From Peribacillus frigoritolerans (lineage in GTDB: Bacteria; Bacillota; Bacilli; Bacillales; DSM-1321), in the NCBI GenBank assembly GCA_030562215.1, contig JAUPFL010000001.1:248001-312000 (forward strand): a stretch of DNA of 64,000 nt. The letters are read 5' to 3'. Position numbers and translations under genes: made by a program. How positions within the stretch are numbered: the stretch's first letter is position 1; every line of letters starts with the position of its first letter. Below are positions 17,767 to 28,655 of this stretch, piece after piece. The notes beneath the pieces were generated by a model. It was not told the origin of the DNA, did no database searches, and was given only the letters and a program-made list of their open reading frames with translations.

Positions 17767-20700
17767 TTATAAGCATTTATTGAAGGTTTCCATGGCCAAT
17801 CCATTATATTGGGTGTAATCAAACTTCGCTAGTTTAGGATTATCATTATTAACCATGGTAGATAAGCCCTTTTCCAGTCCATCTATGCTATTTTCGACAA
17901 GTAAACCATATTTACCGTTTTCCAAAACGGTTCGGTTAGCCACAATATCCGTAGCCATGATTTTCATTCCTAACGTCATGGCCTCCAATAAAACCATAGG
18001 CTGCCCTTCATAATGTGAGGAAAGAACGAAGCAGTCACATTTTTCCATGAACGAAAATGGATTTTCAAGCTGGCCCAAAAGATGAATGGAATGATTTAAG
18101 TCCAGCTCATCAATGATTGCCTGCAAATCTTCCTTTAAGGGTCCTTGTCCTAAAATATACAGTTTACTATTTTTGTGTTTCTCATGAAAGCCTGCGAATG
18201 CACGAATCAAATTATCTTGCCCTTTTTCAGGAGATAACCTTCCCATATTGACAAAGTTAAAATCATTTTTATCAGGATATGGAACGAACTGATCATTCAC
18301 TTCCAATCCATGGACCTCTTGTACGATTAACGCCTGTTTATCGATCCAGCCTATAGATATCCCATCCAATAATATATGGGCATAAGTACCAAGTTGAGTA
18401 ACCGCTTCTTTATCGAATTCCACAATCCGGCCATTAAAGGTTGGCCCATTTTCCAAGACCATGGCATCTTGCAGTCCATAAGGCTTATCCCAAATATGAT
18501 AATCGCCCAAGTTAATTTCGGCAGTGCCGCGCACTTCCCGTTCTTTTAACAGGATTGGCTCTTCTATGATTTCGAATGCCCCCGTATTTAACCAGCCAAT
18601 TTTCTTATTATCGATTTCGAAAAGGTAATAGCCGCCTTTGTTGGTTCTGTTATACTTTATGATTCTGACAATTTGCCCTTCAAAATCGATTGCCTTGCTC
18701 ACTCTTTTAGCCTTGTAGTTCGGATATGCCTTCGTCCAGATTGTATGATCTTCCGGGTTAGCTATTTTTCCGTACTTCTGATTGCCGGTGTTTATTTCCT
18801 TCAGCGTTCTATTCTCGATCTTATCAATGAACTTTTTATTGTTTTTATAGTTTCTCGATATTATATACTTTCTTTTCATCATGATTTGCAGCTTGTCATT
18901 AAAGCTCATGTCTTCATTGATTGTACAATGTTCAAGGATGGATAAAGCAGCATTATCTATCCAGCCTATTATCTTGTCTTTTACAGATATTCTGCTATAA
19001 ATCGAATGCTGGGTTTTTGCTTCCCTATCAACTTTTACAATGATCCCTTTAAAATCATGACTGCCGGAAACTTTGTACGTTCCTTCAACTTTATACGGCA
19101 GGGACCAAATATAGTTCGATCGAGGTCTTACTAACCTTGCAATTTTATCCACTTCTTTTTCATAAATGATGCTGTCTGGCAGCAGCTCCACAGCTTCTTC
19201 ACTAATCCAGCCTATTATTTGATTGTCATGGCTGAATTTGTAAAAAGTCTTTTGATTAGCATGGGCTTTTCTCGAAATCACGATTTCAGCACCTTCAAAT
19301 CGTTCTTCCAATGGAAATTGAGCGGCATTCGAAATTCCCGGAAGGGTATTCCAAACAGGGTTATCCTTTACATCCCATAATATCGCCCTTGCTTTGAAGT
19401 TTTCTGTGATCATTGCCTTTTCATCATTTTCGATAACTTCAGGTTCATTTGACTCGATTTGAAGGATTTTATCCGGGTTGATAGAATTCATTACAAAATC
19501 AAATTTATCGAAGTCTGCATACTCCAATAGATTCTTTCGGTTTAATTCCATCGTTCCCTCAGAAACGCTTACCAGTTTATCAAATCGATTGTATACCGAA
19601 AATATCCCTCTTAGATTAATACGGTGAGGTCTCTTTCCGTTAATGATGCGCTCACTATCAGAAAGCAAATCATTATGCATATAGCAAACTTTCTTTTTTG
19701 CAACTGCCGCCAGCAGATATTTCGCCCAATAATGGCTATAACCGCTAAAATCGATAACAAAATCAAACTTTGTTTTGCCGAATAAACGTGCATGCTCCCT
19801 AATATAGGCATTTTCCGGGTAAAGCTTCTTCCCTAAGAAACCTCTTTCCCCTCTGTTATGGATGAATTTATCTTTGTAGACTTCCAAAATTTTATACACA
19901 GGCAAGCCAGGTTTGAATAGAAAACGCACATTCTTATTAACCTTGCCCATATTTTTCAAAACCTCGTACGAGTGAGGAGTGGCAGTGAAACAGCTGACAT
20001 CATATTTATCATAATCAATATTATTCATTAAGTTAAGGAAAGAGGATGTAATCCCGTTATCCCTCAAACCACCTGGATAAATTAATATTTTTTCCTTTGC
20101 GGAATCCAGCCCGGTAATTGTGTTCAGTTGTTTCGTAGACTTATTGAAAATATTTTTGACTATTCTCTCCGTTACTTTTCCATCCTCATGGTTCGTGAAT
20201 TTTTCCTGCATTTTTTATATTTATCGGAATATCTCAATTTCACATTTTTAATGTCTTTAATGGCTAGCGCCAATTCTTTTGAGTTAAAAAGCATTGGTCC
20301 CGGAAGTTCATCATTTTGGAGATATTGTCCCCTTTGCTCTGCATAAACGTCCGTATCCCAAGTGTAAAATAGAATTGGCTTATCGGTAACAAGGTAATCA
20401 AAGAAAATGCTGGAATAATCCGTGATAAGCAAATCGACTGCAGCAAGCAATTCATTCGTATCCACATGGTCTGGTATTAGCCGATCCTTGATTTCCGAAT
20501 GCTTGGCCGCTTCTTTATATAGAAATGGATGCACCTTAATAAATAGATTATATCGTTCACCGATTTGACTTTGTAAATAATTAATATCTGCAATGATTTG
20601 AAGAAGATCGTTATCTACCTTGGCCAGGTTCGTCCCCTTCCAGGTCGGGGCATATAAAATATTTTCCTTAGCATCACTGATTTTCAAACCCAGGGTCCTT

Positions 20701-21408
20701 AGATAATCCTTATACTCCCCGGATCCGTATTCAGCGTCAAATCGATCCTCGGATATCCTTCTTCTATTATTTCACCTTTATACAATCCATTTAACTTATA
20801 GCTATGTGTAAATATGTTCGTAGTATGGGCATTAGGGCTCAAAATGAAATCTGCACTCAAAAAGTTCCTGACGACGTTTTGAGAGACCGAAGGGTTACCG
20901 GGTATATCAAAGCCCATATTCTTAAGGGGCGTTCCATGCCAGGTATTGATGTAAACTTGATCGCTTTTAGGGATGAAGAAAGACTGGAATGTGGAATTAT
21001 TGATTAAATACTCACTTGTTGCCAACCACTTTAAATATTCCTTTGAATTACGCTGAACAAATTGAACATTCGGCATATCCTTATACTTCGCTATTACACC
21101 TGAGAGGACACTGAAATCCTGGATGGACCAAATGTGCATAAAATCTTGATAGTCCTGATTTTCCAGCATATATTTAAACATCGCGTATGGACTGTCAGTC
21201 ATACTGTTACCATCACGGCTCTCATATAGAATCGTGTTTTTTGAATTTTTAATTTCTCATAATACTTTGCATATCTATTTACACGCTGATGATTTTCCTT
21301 TGATAGGAAATTAACAATAGGCTGTTTAAGGAAATCGACTTTTCTTTTTATTACCTTCTTATTCACTAAATAGGCATCCCCTTTTATGGATTTATATTCA
21401 CCATTCAA
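17767..21408 (-). CDS. TagF-like glycerophosphotransferase fused to GT4 glycosyltransferase with internal GW/SH3 modules (frame broken three times)
   Basis: A single protein of about 1,214 residues once three lost bases are restored (near 21,230, 20,712 and 20,212). Residues about 60-400 are a CDP-glycerol glycerophosphotransferase: INTWHGTPLKNMG, FILSPNAHTTNIF, APTWKG, KVHPFLY and LITDYSSIFFDYL. Residues about 440-640 are the N-terminal lobe of a GT4 transferase. Residues about 673-1,027 hold four GW/SH3-like modules, each ending IGW(I/L) plus a short tail. The GT4 catalytic lobe resumes at about 1,047 (NMGRLSPEKGQDNL, SSHYEGQPMVLLEAM). It probably builds and decorates a glycerol-phosphate polymer. 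The TTG start is uncertain; no strong ribosome site is seen. Confidence 0.8.
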
Positions 21409-21502
21409 AATTATGTTTGCATTTCATTAACCAAAAATAACAACTATGAATGATCAATAGTTGGAGATTTTTTATAAATAATTACTCTATTAAATTAAAA
21501 GA

Positions 21503-22390
21503 TCATTTGTCCACTGCCTTGTGCAGTTCGAGGATATTTTCCATTACTTTTATAATGTCTTCTCTTAAATCGGGACGTTGCAGGGCAAATTCAATTGTCG
21601 TTTTCACAAAGCCATCGACAACTCCGACATCATAGCGTTTTCCTTCAAAATCGTAAGCGAAGACACTTTGGATTTCATTCAGTTTTTGGATGGCATCCGT
21701 TAACTGGATTTCTCCGCCAGCCCCTGTTTCCTGCTTGGCCAGGAAATCGAATATTTCCGGAGTCAGTATGTATCTTCCCATGATGGCTAAGTTGGATGGT
21801 GCCGTTCCTTGTTTTGGTTTTTCGACGAAACGGTTCACTTCGTATCTTCTGCCCTCTTGCGTAAGCGGGTCAATGATGCCATATCTATGTGTTTCGCTCT
21901 CATTCACCGGCTGCACACCAATGATGGACGAACCTGTCGCATCATATTCGTTGATTAATTGACGCAGGGATGGCACATCGCTTTCTACGATATCATCGCC
22001 TAAAAGGACGGCAAATGGCTCATCACCAATAAAGTTACGAGCACACCAAACAGCATGTCCGAGGCCTCTCGGTTCTTTTTGCCTAATGTAATGGATATTA
22101 GCCAAATTGGATGGGTATCGCACCTTCTCCAATAAATCGAATTTCCCTTTTTCACTCAAGTTATTCTCTAGTTCGTAAGCATTATCAAAATGATCTTCTA
22201 TCGCTCGTTTATTCTTTCCTGTGACAATGATTATATCTTCAATTCCCGCTTTCACGGCTTCTTCTATAATATATTGAATAGTAGGTTTATCGACAATTGG
22301 CAGCATTTCTTTAGGCATGGCCTTCGTTGCGGGCAAGAATCTAGTTCCCAATCCCGCTGCAGGTATAATGGCCTTTTTAACTTTTTTCAT
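21503..22390 (-). CDS. gtaB: UTP-glucose-1-phosphate uridylyltransferase
   Basis: 295 residues. The nucleotidyltransferase signature [20 protein letters not shown] is at residues 11-30, with the substrate motifs [35 protein letters not shown] and the metal Asp in LLGDDIV. It makes UDP-glucose for glycolipid and wall teichoic acid glucosylation. AAGGAG precedes ATG 22,390. First gene of a locus followed by the TagF-GT4 fusion and galE, which use the product. Confidence 0.95.
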   Translation of the reverse strand: MKKVKKAIIPAAGLGTRFLPATKAMPKEMLPIVDKPTIQYIIEEAVKAGIEDIIIVTGKNKRAIEDHFDNAYELENNLSEKGKFDLLEKVRYPSNLANIHYIRQKEPRGLGHAVWCARNFIGDEPFAVLLGDDIVESDVPSLRQLINEYDATGSSIIGVQPVNESETHRYGIIDPLTQEGRRYEVNRFVEKPKQGTAPSNLAIMGRYILTPEIFDFLAKQETGAGGEIQLTDAIQKLNEIQSVFAYDFEGKRYDVGVVDGFVKTTIEFALQRPDLREDIIKVMENILELHKAVDK

Positions 22391-22760
22391 ATTTGTAACT
22401 CCTTCATATTAGGATAAATCAACAAAAAAACCATTTTTTCTGAATCATCCTTTTCATAGTAACATAGACTCGTTTTTTGTAAATATATTAACAGAAAAAA
22501 TTCCTTCATTTGTAAACACATCCATAATATTTAAGGCCTTTCCCTGAGATTTGAGGAAAAGGCCTTATTTTTCTTAATTACAGCTCATAGATCTAAAGAC
22601 TTATTCATTCAGGACTATTGATCATCTCATCCCTTCAATTTCCGCTCGGCTTCCTCCTTATTGGTGCCCACCGTTCGCGCCGCTTTGATCCTCATATTGA
22701 TCTTTCAGCGATGAATGATACAGAGAGTCTGCGCAAAACGATTTCAGAAGTTACTATCAT
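22391..22760. other. gtaB upstream region without a supported gene
   Basis: Holds a hairpin (22,533-22,573). Between 22,574 and 22,760 a short minus-strand frame (MRIKAARTVGTNKEEAERKL) has a ribosome-site-like GGAGG inside it and no upstream start signal; I do not call it a gene. Confidence 0.4.
22533..22573. terminator. strong terminator-like hairpin upstream of gtaB
   Basis: AAGGCCTTTCCCT and TGAGGAAAAGGCCTT form a stem of about 13 bp followed by TATTTTTC on the plus strand and AT-rich sequence on the other. It insulates gtaB from the ywnB-like gene. Confidence 0.65.
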
Positions 22761-22791
22761 AAAAAAGACGTCACTCCAGAGGAGAGACGTC
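22761..22791 (-). terminator. terminator of the ywnB-like gene
   Basis: GACGTC-a-CTCC pairs with GGAG-a-GACGTC around AGA; six A on the left give the minus-strand U-tract, seven bases past the stop. Confidence 0.85.
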
Positions 22792-22797
22792 AATAAA

Positions 22798-23438
22798 TTA
22801 TTCAGCTTCGGCAACAACGGTAAAGCGTTGGTTGATGTGCTGCGGATTTTCAATTTCATCAAGTACTGCAAGGGCAAAATCGGCATAACTTACATAGCTT
22901 TCACCCTTTGAGTTTACAAGAAGATTGTCTTTACCCAATTTATATCGACCTGTTCTATTTCCTTGCGGATCAAAGAAGGCGGAAGGACTGATGAACGTCC
23001 ATTGGATGCCCGTGGCGTTTTGCAGATCTCCAAGGTTCTTGGATTGATTATACGCTGTTGCAAAGTATTCTTTAGGGAACTCAGGCGTATCCAGTACACG
23101 GATCGTTTTTGCCTCGTCAACGAAAAGGCTTCCAGCTCCGCCAACAACAATCAGTTTCGTTTGAGGAGCCCCTTTCATTGCCTCAATCAAGGTTTTTCCT
23201 GCATCGACATGCAGATGTTCTTTCCTGGAGCAGCGCCAAAGGCATTCACTACCACATCGAATTCTTTAATATCTTCCGCTTTCAGATCGAATACGTCTTT
23301 TTCCAGTACGGATGCTCCTTGAATTTGGACTTTAGCTTCATCCCTGACAATGGCCGTAACTTCATGTCCCCTAGTCAATGCTTCCTTTAAAATCAGACTT
23401 CCAGCTTTTCCGCTCGCACCAATAATACCGATTTTCAT
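22798..23438 (-). CDS. ywnB: YwnB-like NAD(P)-binding oxidoreductase (NmrA type, frame broken once)
   Basis: 213 residues once repaired. An atypical short-chain dehydrogenase: N-terminal GIIGASGKAGSLILKEAL (nucleotide binding) and VVNAFGAAPG; the middle has LIVVGGAGSLFVD and the end FISPSAFFDP. It matches B. subtilis YwnB in order of motifs. The frame breaks near 23,219, where one A is missing from GGAAAAG; repair gives GKEHLHVDAGKTLIEAMKG. AGGAGG precedes ATG 23,438. In B. subtilis ywnB lies beside the Rrf2 gene ywnA; here bdbCD lies between them. Confidence 0.8.
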
Positions 23439-23488
23439 TTTAAATTCCTCCTATATTGTTTTTGAAATATTAGTTGTAACTAAATTAC

Positions 23489-23512
23489 TTACATGTAATA
23501 ATATAAGTTACA
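23489..23512. promoter_or_regulatory. candidate YwnA-type operator at the ywnB promoter
   Basis: Begins TTACATGTAATAATATAAG and ends TTACA. 21 of 24 positions match the site upstream of bdbD (24,871-24,894). It overlaps the expected -10 region on the minus strand. Confidence 0.5.
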
Positions 23513-23548
23513 GGTTGCCTTTTTTGTCAACTATATTATTTAGAGCGA

Positions 23549-23610
23549 AGTTTCGGAGATATATTGCCAAGTTTCGTCGATATAATCCAATTTTCGGAGA
23601 TATATTTCTG
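23549..23610. repeat. three short direct repeats (about 20-21 bp)
   Basis: AGTTTCGGAGATATATTGCC, AGTTTCGTCGATATAATCC and ATTTTCGGAGATATATTTC follow head to tail between the bdbC terminator and the ywnB promoter. Function unknown. Confidence 0.6.
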
Positions 23611-23631
23611 ATTTTTTCATCCGTTATAAAT

Positions 23632-23662
23632 AAAAAAGCACCATTCCTTTTAGAATGGTGCG
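23632..23662 (-). terminator. terminator of bdbD-bdbC
   Basis: GCACCATTC and GAATGGTGC form a perfect 9-bp stem around CTTTTA; six A on the left are the minus-strand U-tract, six bases past the bdbC stop. Confidence 0.85.
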
Positions 23663-23667
23663 CTTAA

Positions 23668-24078
23668 TTACATGCTGATTTTCTTTTTCATTAGCAGTGC
23701 CATGCAGATTGTGATGAGAGTAAAGGCGATAAAGGACAAAAACGGGATCGTGATGAATCCTAGCCAATTTATATACTCACCTGAGCAGGGAACACCGCTT
23801 TGGCACATTTCGAAATGCTGTAGTGCTGGAATTTTTTGCAGACTATAGTGATACCCTGACACCAACATGCCCAAAATCGATAATGGGAGGATGTATCGAT
23901 GGATTTTCAGGTCCTGTTCATAAAAGGCCCGGCCCAATAAGATAACGAGCGGGTACATCAAGATCCTTTGATACCAACAAAAGGTACAGGGTACATAATG
24001 GAGAATCTCACTAAAGTAGAGACTTCCAGCAGTGGCGATGATGGACAGGATCCAAGAAAATAATAGTGGCTTGTTCAT
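23668..24078 (-). CDS. bdbC: DsbB-type disulfide oxidoreductase BdbC
   Basis: 136 residues, four membrane spans. The first cysteine pair is CTFC in VPCTFCWYQRILMYP and the second pair is in EMCQSGVPCSGEY, the DsbB arrangement. It re-oxidises BdbD and passes electrons to menaquinone. The start (ATG 24,078, or GTG 24,081) overlaps the bdbD stop, so the two are translationally coupled. Confidence 0.9.
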   Translation of the reverse strand: MNKPLLFSWILSIIATAGSLYFSEILHYVPCTFCWYQRILMYPLVILLGRAFYEQDLKIHRYILPLSILGMLVSGYHYSLQKIPALQHFEMCQSGVPCSGEYINWLGFITIPFLSFIAFTLITICMALLMKKKISM

Positions 24079-24080
24079 CA

Positions 24081-24769
24081 CTATTTCTCCTTCGCTGCAT
24101 CATCAACCATTTTAACTAAATCATCGATTGTATTTCCTTCAAACTTCTTGCCATTGACAAATAAGGAAGGAGTTCCAGTAACGCCCAATTCGTCGGCCAA
24201 CTCCATATCCTTGTTCCATTGGTCCTCGGACTTTTCGGCTTTAAAAGAAGTAACGACCTTTTTCACATCTTTGTCAGTTGCGATTTCTTTCAATGTTTCT
24301 TCTAAGAATTTGTCCGTAAAGACATCTTCCTTTTCATATTTCAGGTCATCTGGCTGCTTATCGAATAAAAGCTCATGGAATTTCCAAAAGGTCTCATTTC
24401 CCAATTCCTGATAAACAGTTTCCGCGAATTTAGCGGATCTGGTTGAATCGACGTTAATGAACGAATAATTCATGAAATAAAATTGCGCTTTTCCCGTATC
24501 AATCAATTCACTTTGTATAGAAGGGAAGAATTGCTCCTCGAATGTCTTGCAGACTGGACATTTATAATCCCCAAATTCCACTATTTGGACAGGAGCCGAT
24601 TTTTCTCCCAAATAAGGTTGTGATTTATAATCGATTTCATTAACGGCGGTATCTTCGTCTTTCCCATTTGCTAAAAATATAAAGCCAATAATGATTACAG
24701 CGATTAACCCGATGATCCAAAACGTGAATGCAGAAGATTGTTTTTGATTACCCTTTTTTTATTAGCCAT
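24081..24769 (-). CDS. bdbD: DsbA-type thiol-disulfide oxidoreductase BdbD (frame broken once)
   Basis: 229 residues once repaired. An N-terminal membrane anchor (FTFWIIGLIAVIIIGFIFLA) is followed by a DsbA fold on the outer face with active site CPVC in FGDYKCPVCKTFEEQF and cis-Pro loop GVTGTPSLFVNG. One A is missing from the A-run at about 24,755; repair gives MANKKKGNQKQSSAF. ATG 24,769 follows GGAGG. It introduces disulfides into exported proteins with BdbC. An operator-like site shared with ywnB and ywnA lies 100 bp upstream. Confidence 0.9.
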
Positions 24770-24870
24770 CATATACCTCCATCACTTGTAGTTGTGTCGC
24801 TATTCCTTATCCAGCCATAGCGGCCGATTTCAGTTCCCCTTCCTGTACCTTTCACCTGTAACTGATTCAT

Positions 24871-24894
24871 TTACACGTTATAATATAAGTTTCA
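24871..24894. promoter_or_regulatory. candidate YwnA-type operator at the bdbD promoter
   Basis: Begins TTACACGTTATAATATAAG and ends TTTCA, 21 of 24 identical to the ywnB site. Confidence 0.5.
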
Positions 24895-24989
24895 CCATGC
24901 TTGTTTGTCAATTACACATACCTTTTATTTTTGACTTTGAAGAAACGGCCTGGCTTGACAAGGAAACGTTTAATGGATAAATATTATTC

Positions 24990-25042
24990 TTACAGGTCAT
25001 TATAACTTGTAACCACTTGAATTACATGTTAAATAATTTATA
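24990..25042. promoter_or_regulatory. candidate autoregulatory sites of the Rrf2 gene
   Basis: A palindrome with arms TTACAGGT and ACTTGTAA (24,990-25,012) and a second TTACATGTTA half-site (25,022-25,031) overlap a promoter TTGAAT-16-TATACT upstream of the ATG at 25,081. Confidence 0.5.
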
Positions 25043-25080
25043 CTATATAGGAATAGAGATTTTAAAGGAGAGAAAAAGAG

Positions 25081-25515
25081 ATGTCCATCAGTACCCGCTT
25101 TTCCGTAGGAATCCATATATTATCTCTTTTAGAAATAAACAAAGAAGGCGTTAACACTTCCGATTTTATTGCAAAAAGTGTAAACACCAACCCAGCCTTA
25201 ATCAGAAAAATCACCGGCATGCTGAAGAATGCAGGTTTAGTGAATGTTCGGCCGGGTATCGCCGGAGCGACATTGGCCAAGGAATTATCGAATATCACTT
25301 TGCTCGATGTTTATCACGCTGTCAACGTTGTCTCCGATAAAGAATTATTTGGAATCCATGAAAATCCTAATCCAGCATGCACTGTTGGAAGAAATATACA
25401 AGATACAATAGAGCCCATCTTTTCAGTTGCTGAACTTGCCTTGGAAAAGGCGTTGGGAGTGGTGACGATCGAGGATGTCGTCAAGGGGATTCTGGAAAAG
25501 GATAAAACTAAATAG
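25081..25515 (+). CDS. ywnA: YwnA-like Rrf2 family regulator
   Basis: 144 residues. Rrf2 winged helix: RFSVGIHILSLLEI, then the recognition region NPALIRKITGMLKNAGLV and the wing RPGIAGATLA. It has one cysteine (NPACTVGRNIQ), not the three that hold an iron-sulfur cluster in NsrR/IscR, so thiol-based or ligand sensing is more likely. AAAGGAG precedes the ATG. It faces the bdbDC and ywnB genes, whose promoters carry similar half-sites, and probably controls them together with itself. Confidence 0.88.
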   Translation: MSISTRFSVGIHILSLLEINKEGVNTSDFIAKSVNTNPALIRKITGMLKNAGLVNVRPGIAGATLAKELSNITLLDVYHAVNVVSDKELFGIHENPNPACTVGRNIQDTIEPIFSVAELALEKALGVVTIEDVVKGILEKDKTK

Positions 25516-25516
25516 C

Positions 25517-25550
25517 AAAAAAACACATGAGCCGGGCTCATGTGTTTTTT
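25517..25550. terminator. bidirectional terminator
   Basis: AAACACATGAGC and GCTCATGTGTTT form a perfect 12-bp stem around CCGG... with A and T runs on either side, between convergent genes. Confidence 0.9.
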
Positions 25551-25559
25551 CCTGTTTCC

Positions 25560-28500
25560 TTATTTATACTTAGGAACCTCTATCGTCAATTTATAGGAAT
25601 CTAATAAACTATATAAATTATAAATCTGTTTCACTTGTTTTGTTGCCCAGCCAATATCAGTCGCATACTGGTGTGATGCATATCCATATTTCTCTGCAGC
25701 TGTAGGATTCCATCTCATTTTATAAAGCGTGTCCTGTCCAGAAGAGATATACCCTTTGGCGATGAATTCGGCACCGCCTATGATGGCCGCTTCCGGAGTG
25801 AACCAGCCTGCATTATAGGCGTATTGAGCGCCGCTGCTTAGCGCAGTTCCGTCAAATGCTCCGACTCCATACATATTATAGACCGTTTTCCCGTTCACCT
25901 TTACGCCAGTCGCTAATGGTGAGGTGCCATTCCCGGTCTCCAGCAAAGCGTGTGAAATCAGGTAGATTTCATTTACCCCATATTTTTCCCCTGCCGCAGT
26001 GAAGGTTGCAGCTTGGCCTTGTAGTATCCCTTTACCTGAAAGGATTCTATTATTCACTTCAGAAACGTTCATGTTGGTGACTTGGGAGAGCTTGACGAAT
26101 TGGAATGAATTTACTGGATCATTCACAAAATTATTCGGGTTAAGATTATATTCTATTTCTTCCGGACTGGCATTTACCCATGTCTTGTTATAGTCCACCT
26201 CATACCAATAGTATCCGTCAGAGCCCCTTACTTTTGATTTAATATTCAATGATTGGTTATTGCTGACAGGACCGACTACCCAATAATTAGAACCGGCTCC
26301 GCCCCTGACACGCCATCCGGTTCCTTTAACTGTACCTTTTGTTGAATTGATTAAAGATACTCCATCTTCACGTATGTAGGTCTTATACTTCTTATCCGTT
26401 TGACCATTAACGGCCATTTGAATTTCAACCATCTTTTCCATCGTAAGATTATACTCTTTATCGATCCTGATTATCGATCCATTCGAACTTCCCGGACCTT
26501 CCGGTGCTTTGGCCGTTAAATATTGCGTACTGACATATCCGGTTTTTCCATTGGCCGTGACTCTTGACCAGCCATTAGACTCTGAATACACCGTTACGGC
26601 CGTATTGTTTACAAGCTTGGTTATAATTGAAGCGGAAGCAGATGCTGCAGACCGCATATTCAGACTCGAGCCATCATTCACACTTACGTATTTAACTAAT
26701 GTGTTTTCTTCTCCATCTGGATTCAGCCCCGGTACAGAACCAGGCTTCGTTGCCGATAGATATTTCGTACTGACATAACCTTCTCCGCCATACGCTTTAA
26801 CTTTTGACCAGCCATTTGATTCCGAGATGACTTCAACCTCTACACCCCTTGCCAATTTCACAATGACGGAAGCACTATCTGACGGTTTATTCCGCATATT
26901 CAATGAACCCGAACTGACATTTACATATTTCGTTGTCGTTTTTCAGGTATGGATGGTTTGGAGTCCGTTCCAGGCTTTGTCGTGGAAAGATAGTCAGTGC
27001 TGACATACCCATCCTTCCCATTTGCCTTGATTTTCGCCCATCCATTGGATTCCGAATACACCGTCACTTCCGTTCCTTTTGACAGCTTTGCGACTATGCC
27101 CGCGCTATCCGACCCGCTTTTTCGCATATTGAGCGTTCCAGAGCTTACGTTTACATATTTCGTCGTCGTTTTTTCAGGCGTGACTGCCGTTGAACCCGTT
27201 CCCGGTTTTGTTGTCGATAGATATTTGGTGCTGACATGTCCGTCTTTTCCATTGGCTTTGACCTTGGCCCAGCCTTTGGATTCCGAATAGACCGTCACTT
27301 TCGTTCCTTTTGACAGCTTTGCGACTACGCTCGCGCTTTCCGATCCGCTTTTTCGCATATTGAGGGTTCCAGAGCTCACGTTTACATATTTTGTCGTCGT
27401 TTTTTCAGGCGTGGCCGTCGATCCCGATCCCGGCTTTGAAGCAGACAGATATTTGGTGTTGACATATCCGTCTTTTCCATTGGCTTTGACTTTCGCCCAA
27501 CCATTGGATTCCGAATACACCGTCACTTTCGTTCCTTTTGAAAGTATGGCGACTATGCTTGCGGTAGCTTTTCCACTTTTTCGCATATTGAGTGATCCCG
27601 TGTTCACGTTCACATATTTCGTCGTCGTTTTTGCAGGTGTGACTGCCGTTGATCCCGACCCTGGCTTTGAAGCAGACAGATATTTATTGCTGACATATCC
27701 ATCCTTTCCATTGGCTTTGATTTTCGACCAGCCATTGGATTCCGAATACACCGTCACTTTCGTCCCTTTTGAAAGGATGGCAACTATGCTTGCGGTAGCT
27801 TTTCCACTTTTTCGCATATTGAGTGAACCCGTGCTCACATTCACATATTTCGTTGTCGTTTTAACTGTCGCCTCAGCTTTGGTTACTGTTCCAGGCTTCG
27901 TTGCCGATAGATACTTCGTGCTGACATATCCATCCTTTCCATTGGCCTTGATTTTCGCCCAGCCTTTGGATTCCGAATACACCGTTACCTGTGTGCCTCT
28001 TGTCAGCTTTGCGACTATGCTTGCACTATCACTACCGCTTTTTCTCATATTAAGTGAACCTGTGCTCACATTCACATATTTTGTTGTCGTTTTAACGGCC
28101 GCCGAAGCTTTTTTACCGCTCCAGGCTTCATTGCCGATAGATACTTGGCACTGACATATCCTTCTTTTCCATTGGCCTTGATCTTTGCCCAGCCTTTGGA
28201 TTCCGAATACACCGTCACCTGTGTGCCCCTTGTCAGCTTCGCGACTAAGCTTGCACTATCACTACCGCTTTTTCTCATATTAAGTGAACCTGTGCTCACA
28301 TTTACATATTTCGTTGTCGTTTTAATGGTCACAGCAGTTTTCGTTAAAGTCCCTGGCTTCGTTGCCGATAAATACTTGGTACTGACATATCCTTCTTTTC
28401 CATTGGCTTTGATCTTTGCCCAGCCTTTGGATTCCGAATACACCGTCACCTGTGTGCCATTTGCCAGCTTTGCAACTATGCTTGCACCTTCCGTCCCGTT

Positions 28501-28655
28501 TTTTCTCATATTGAGCGATCCGGAATTCACCTGCACAAACATGACGTTTTCAATATTGGCCTGTTCCGCATGTAGTGGAGCTGCAGATATTTTTCTTCGA
28601 AAGCAACTGTAGACAACACTGCAAAACAGAAAGTTGGTATAATTAATTTCTTCAT
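25560..28655 (-). CDS. secreted N-acetylglucosaminidase with nine SH3b repeats (frame broken three times)
   Basis: 1,032 residues once repaired. ATG 28,655 (GGGAGA before it) starts a signal peptide (MKKLIIPTFCFAVLSTVAF). Nine bacterial SH3 repeats of about 65-80 residues follow, each with GSLNMR, GW(A/S)K and GYVSTKYLS, joined by KPG..TTTKYVNV linkers. The C-terminal 200 residues are a LytD/LytG-type glucosaminidase with the catalytic Glu in ISHALLETGNGTS and NMYGVGAFDG. Single A losses at about 28,600, 28,100 and 26,938 break it into four frames. It cleaves peptidoglycan glycan strands at the cell surface; SH3b repeats bind the wall. Confidence 0.88.
26900..28540 (-). repeat. tandem DNA repeats encoding SH3b modules
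   Basis: Seven to eight near-identical units of about 210-235 bp. Shared blocks on the plus strand include TTGGATTCCGAATACACCGT and TTTTTCGCATATTGAG. The similarity of neighbouring units suggests recent duplication or exchange. Confidence 0.8.

Noticed and set aside
26997-28612. Long plus-strand frames of up to 264 codons
   Set aside because: They mirror the minus-strand SH3b repeats; the repetitive codon pattern keeps the opposite frame open.
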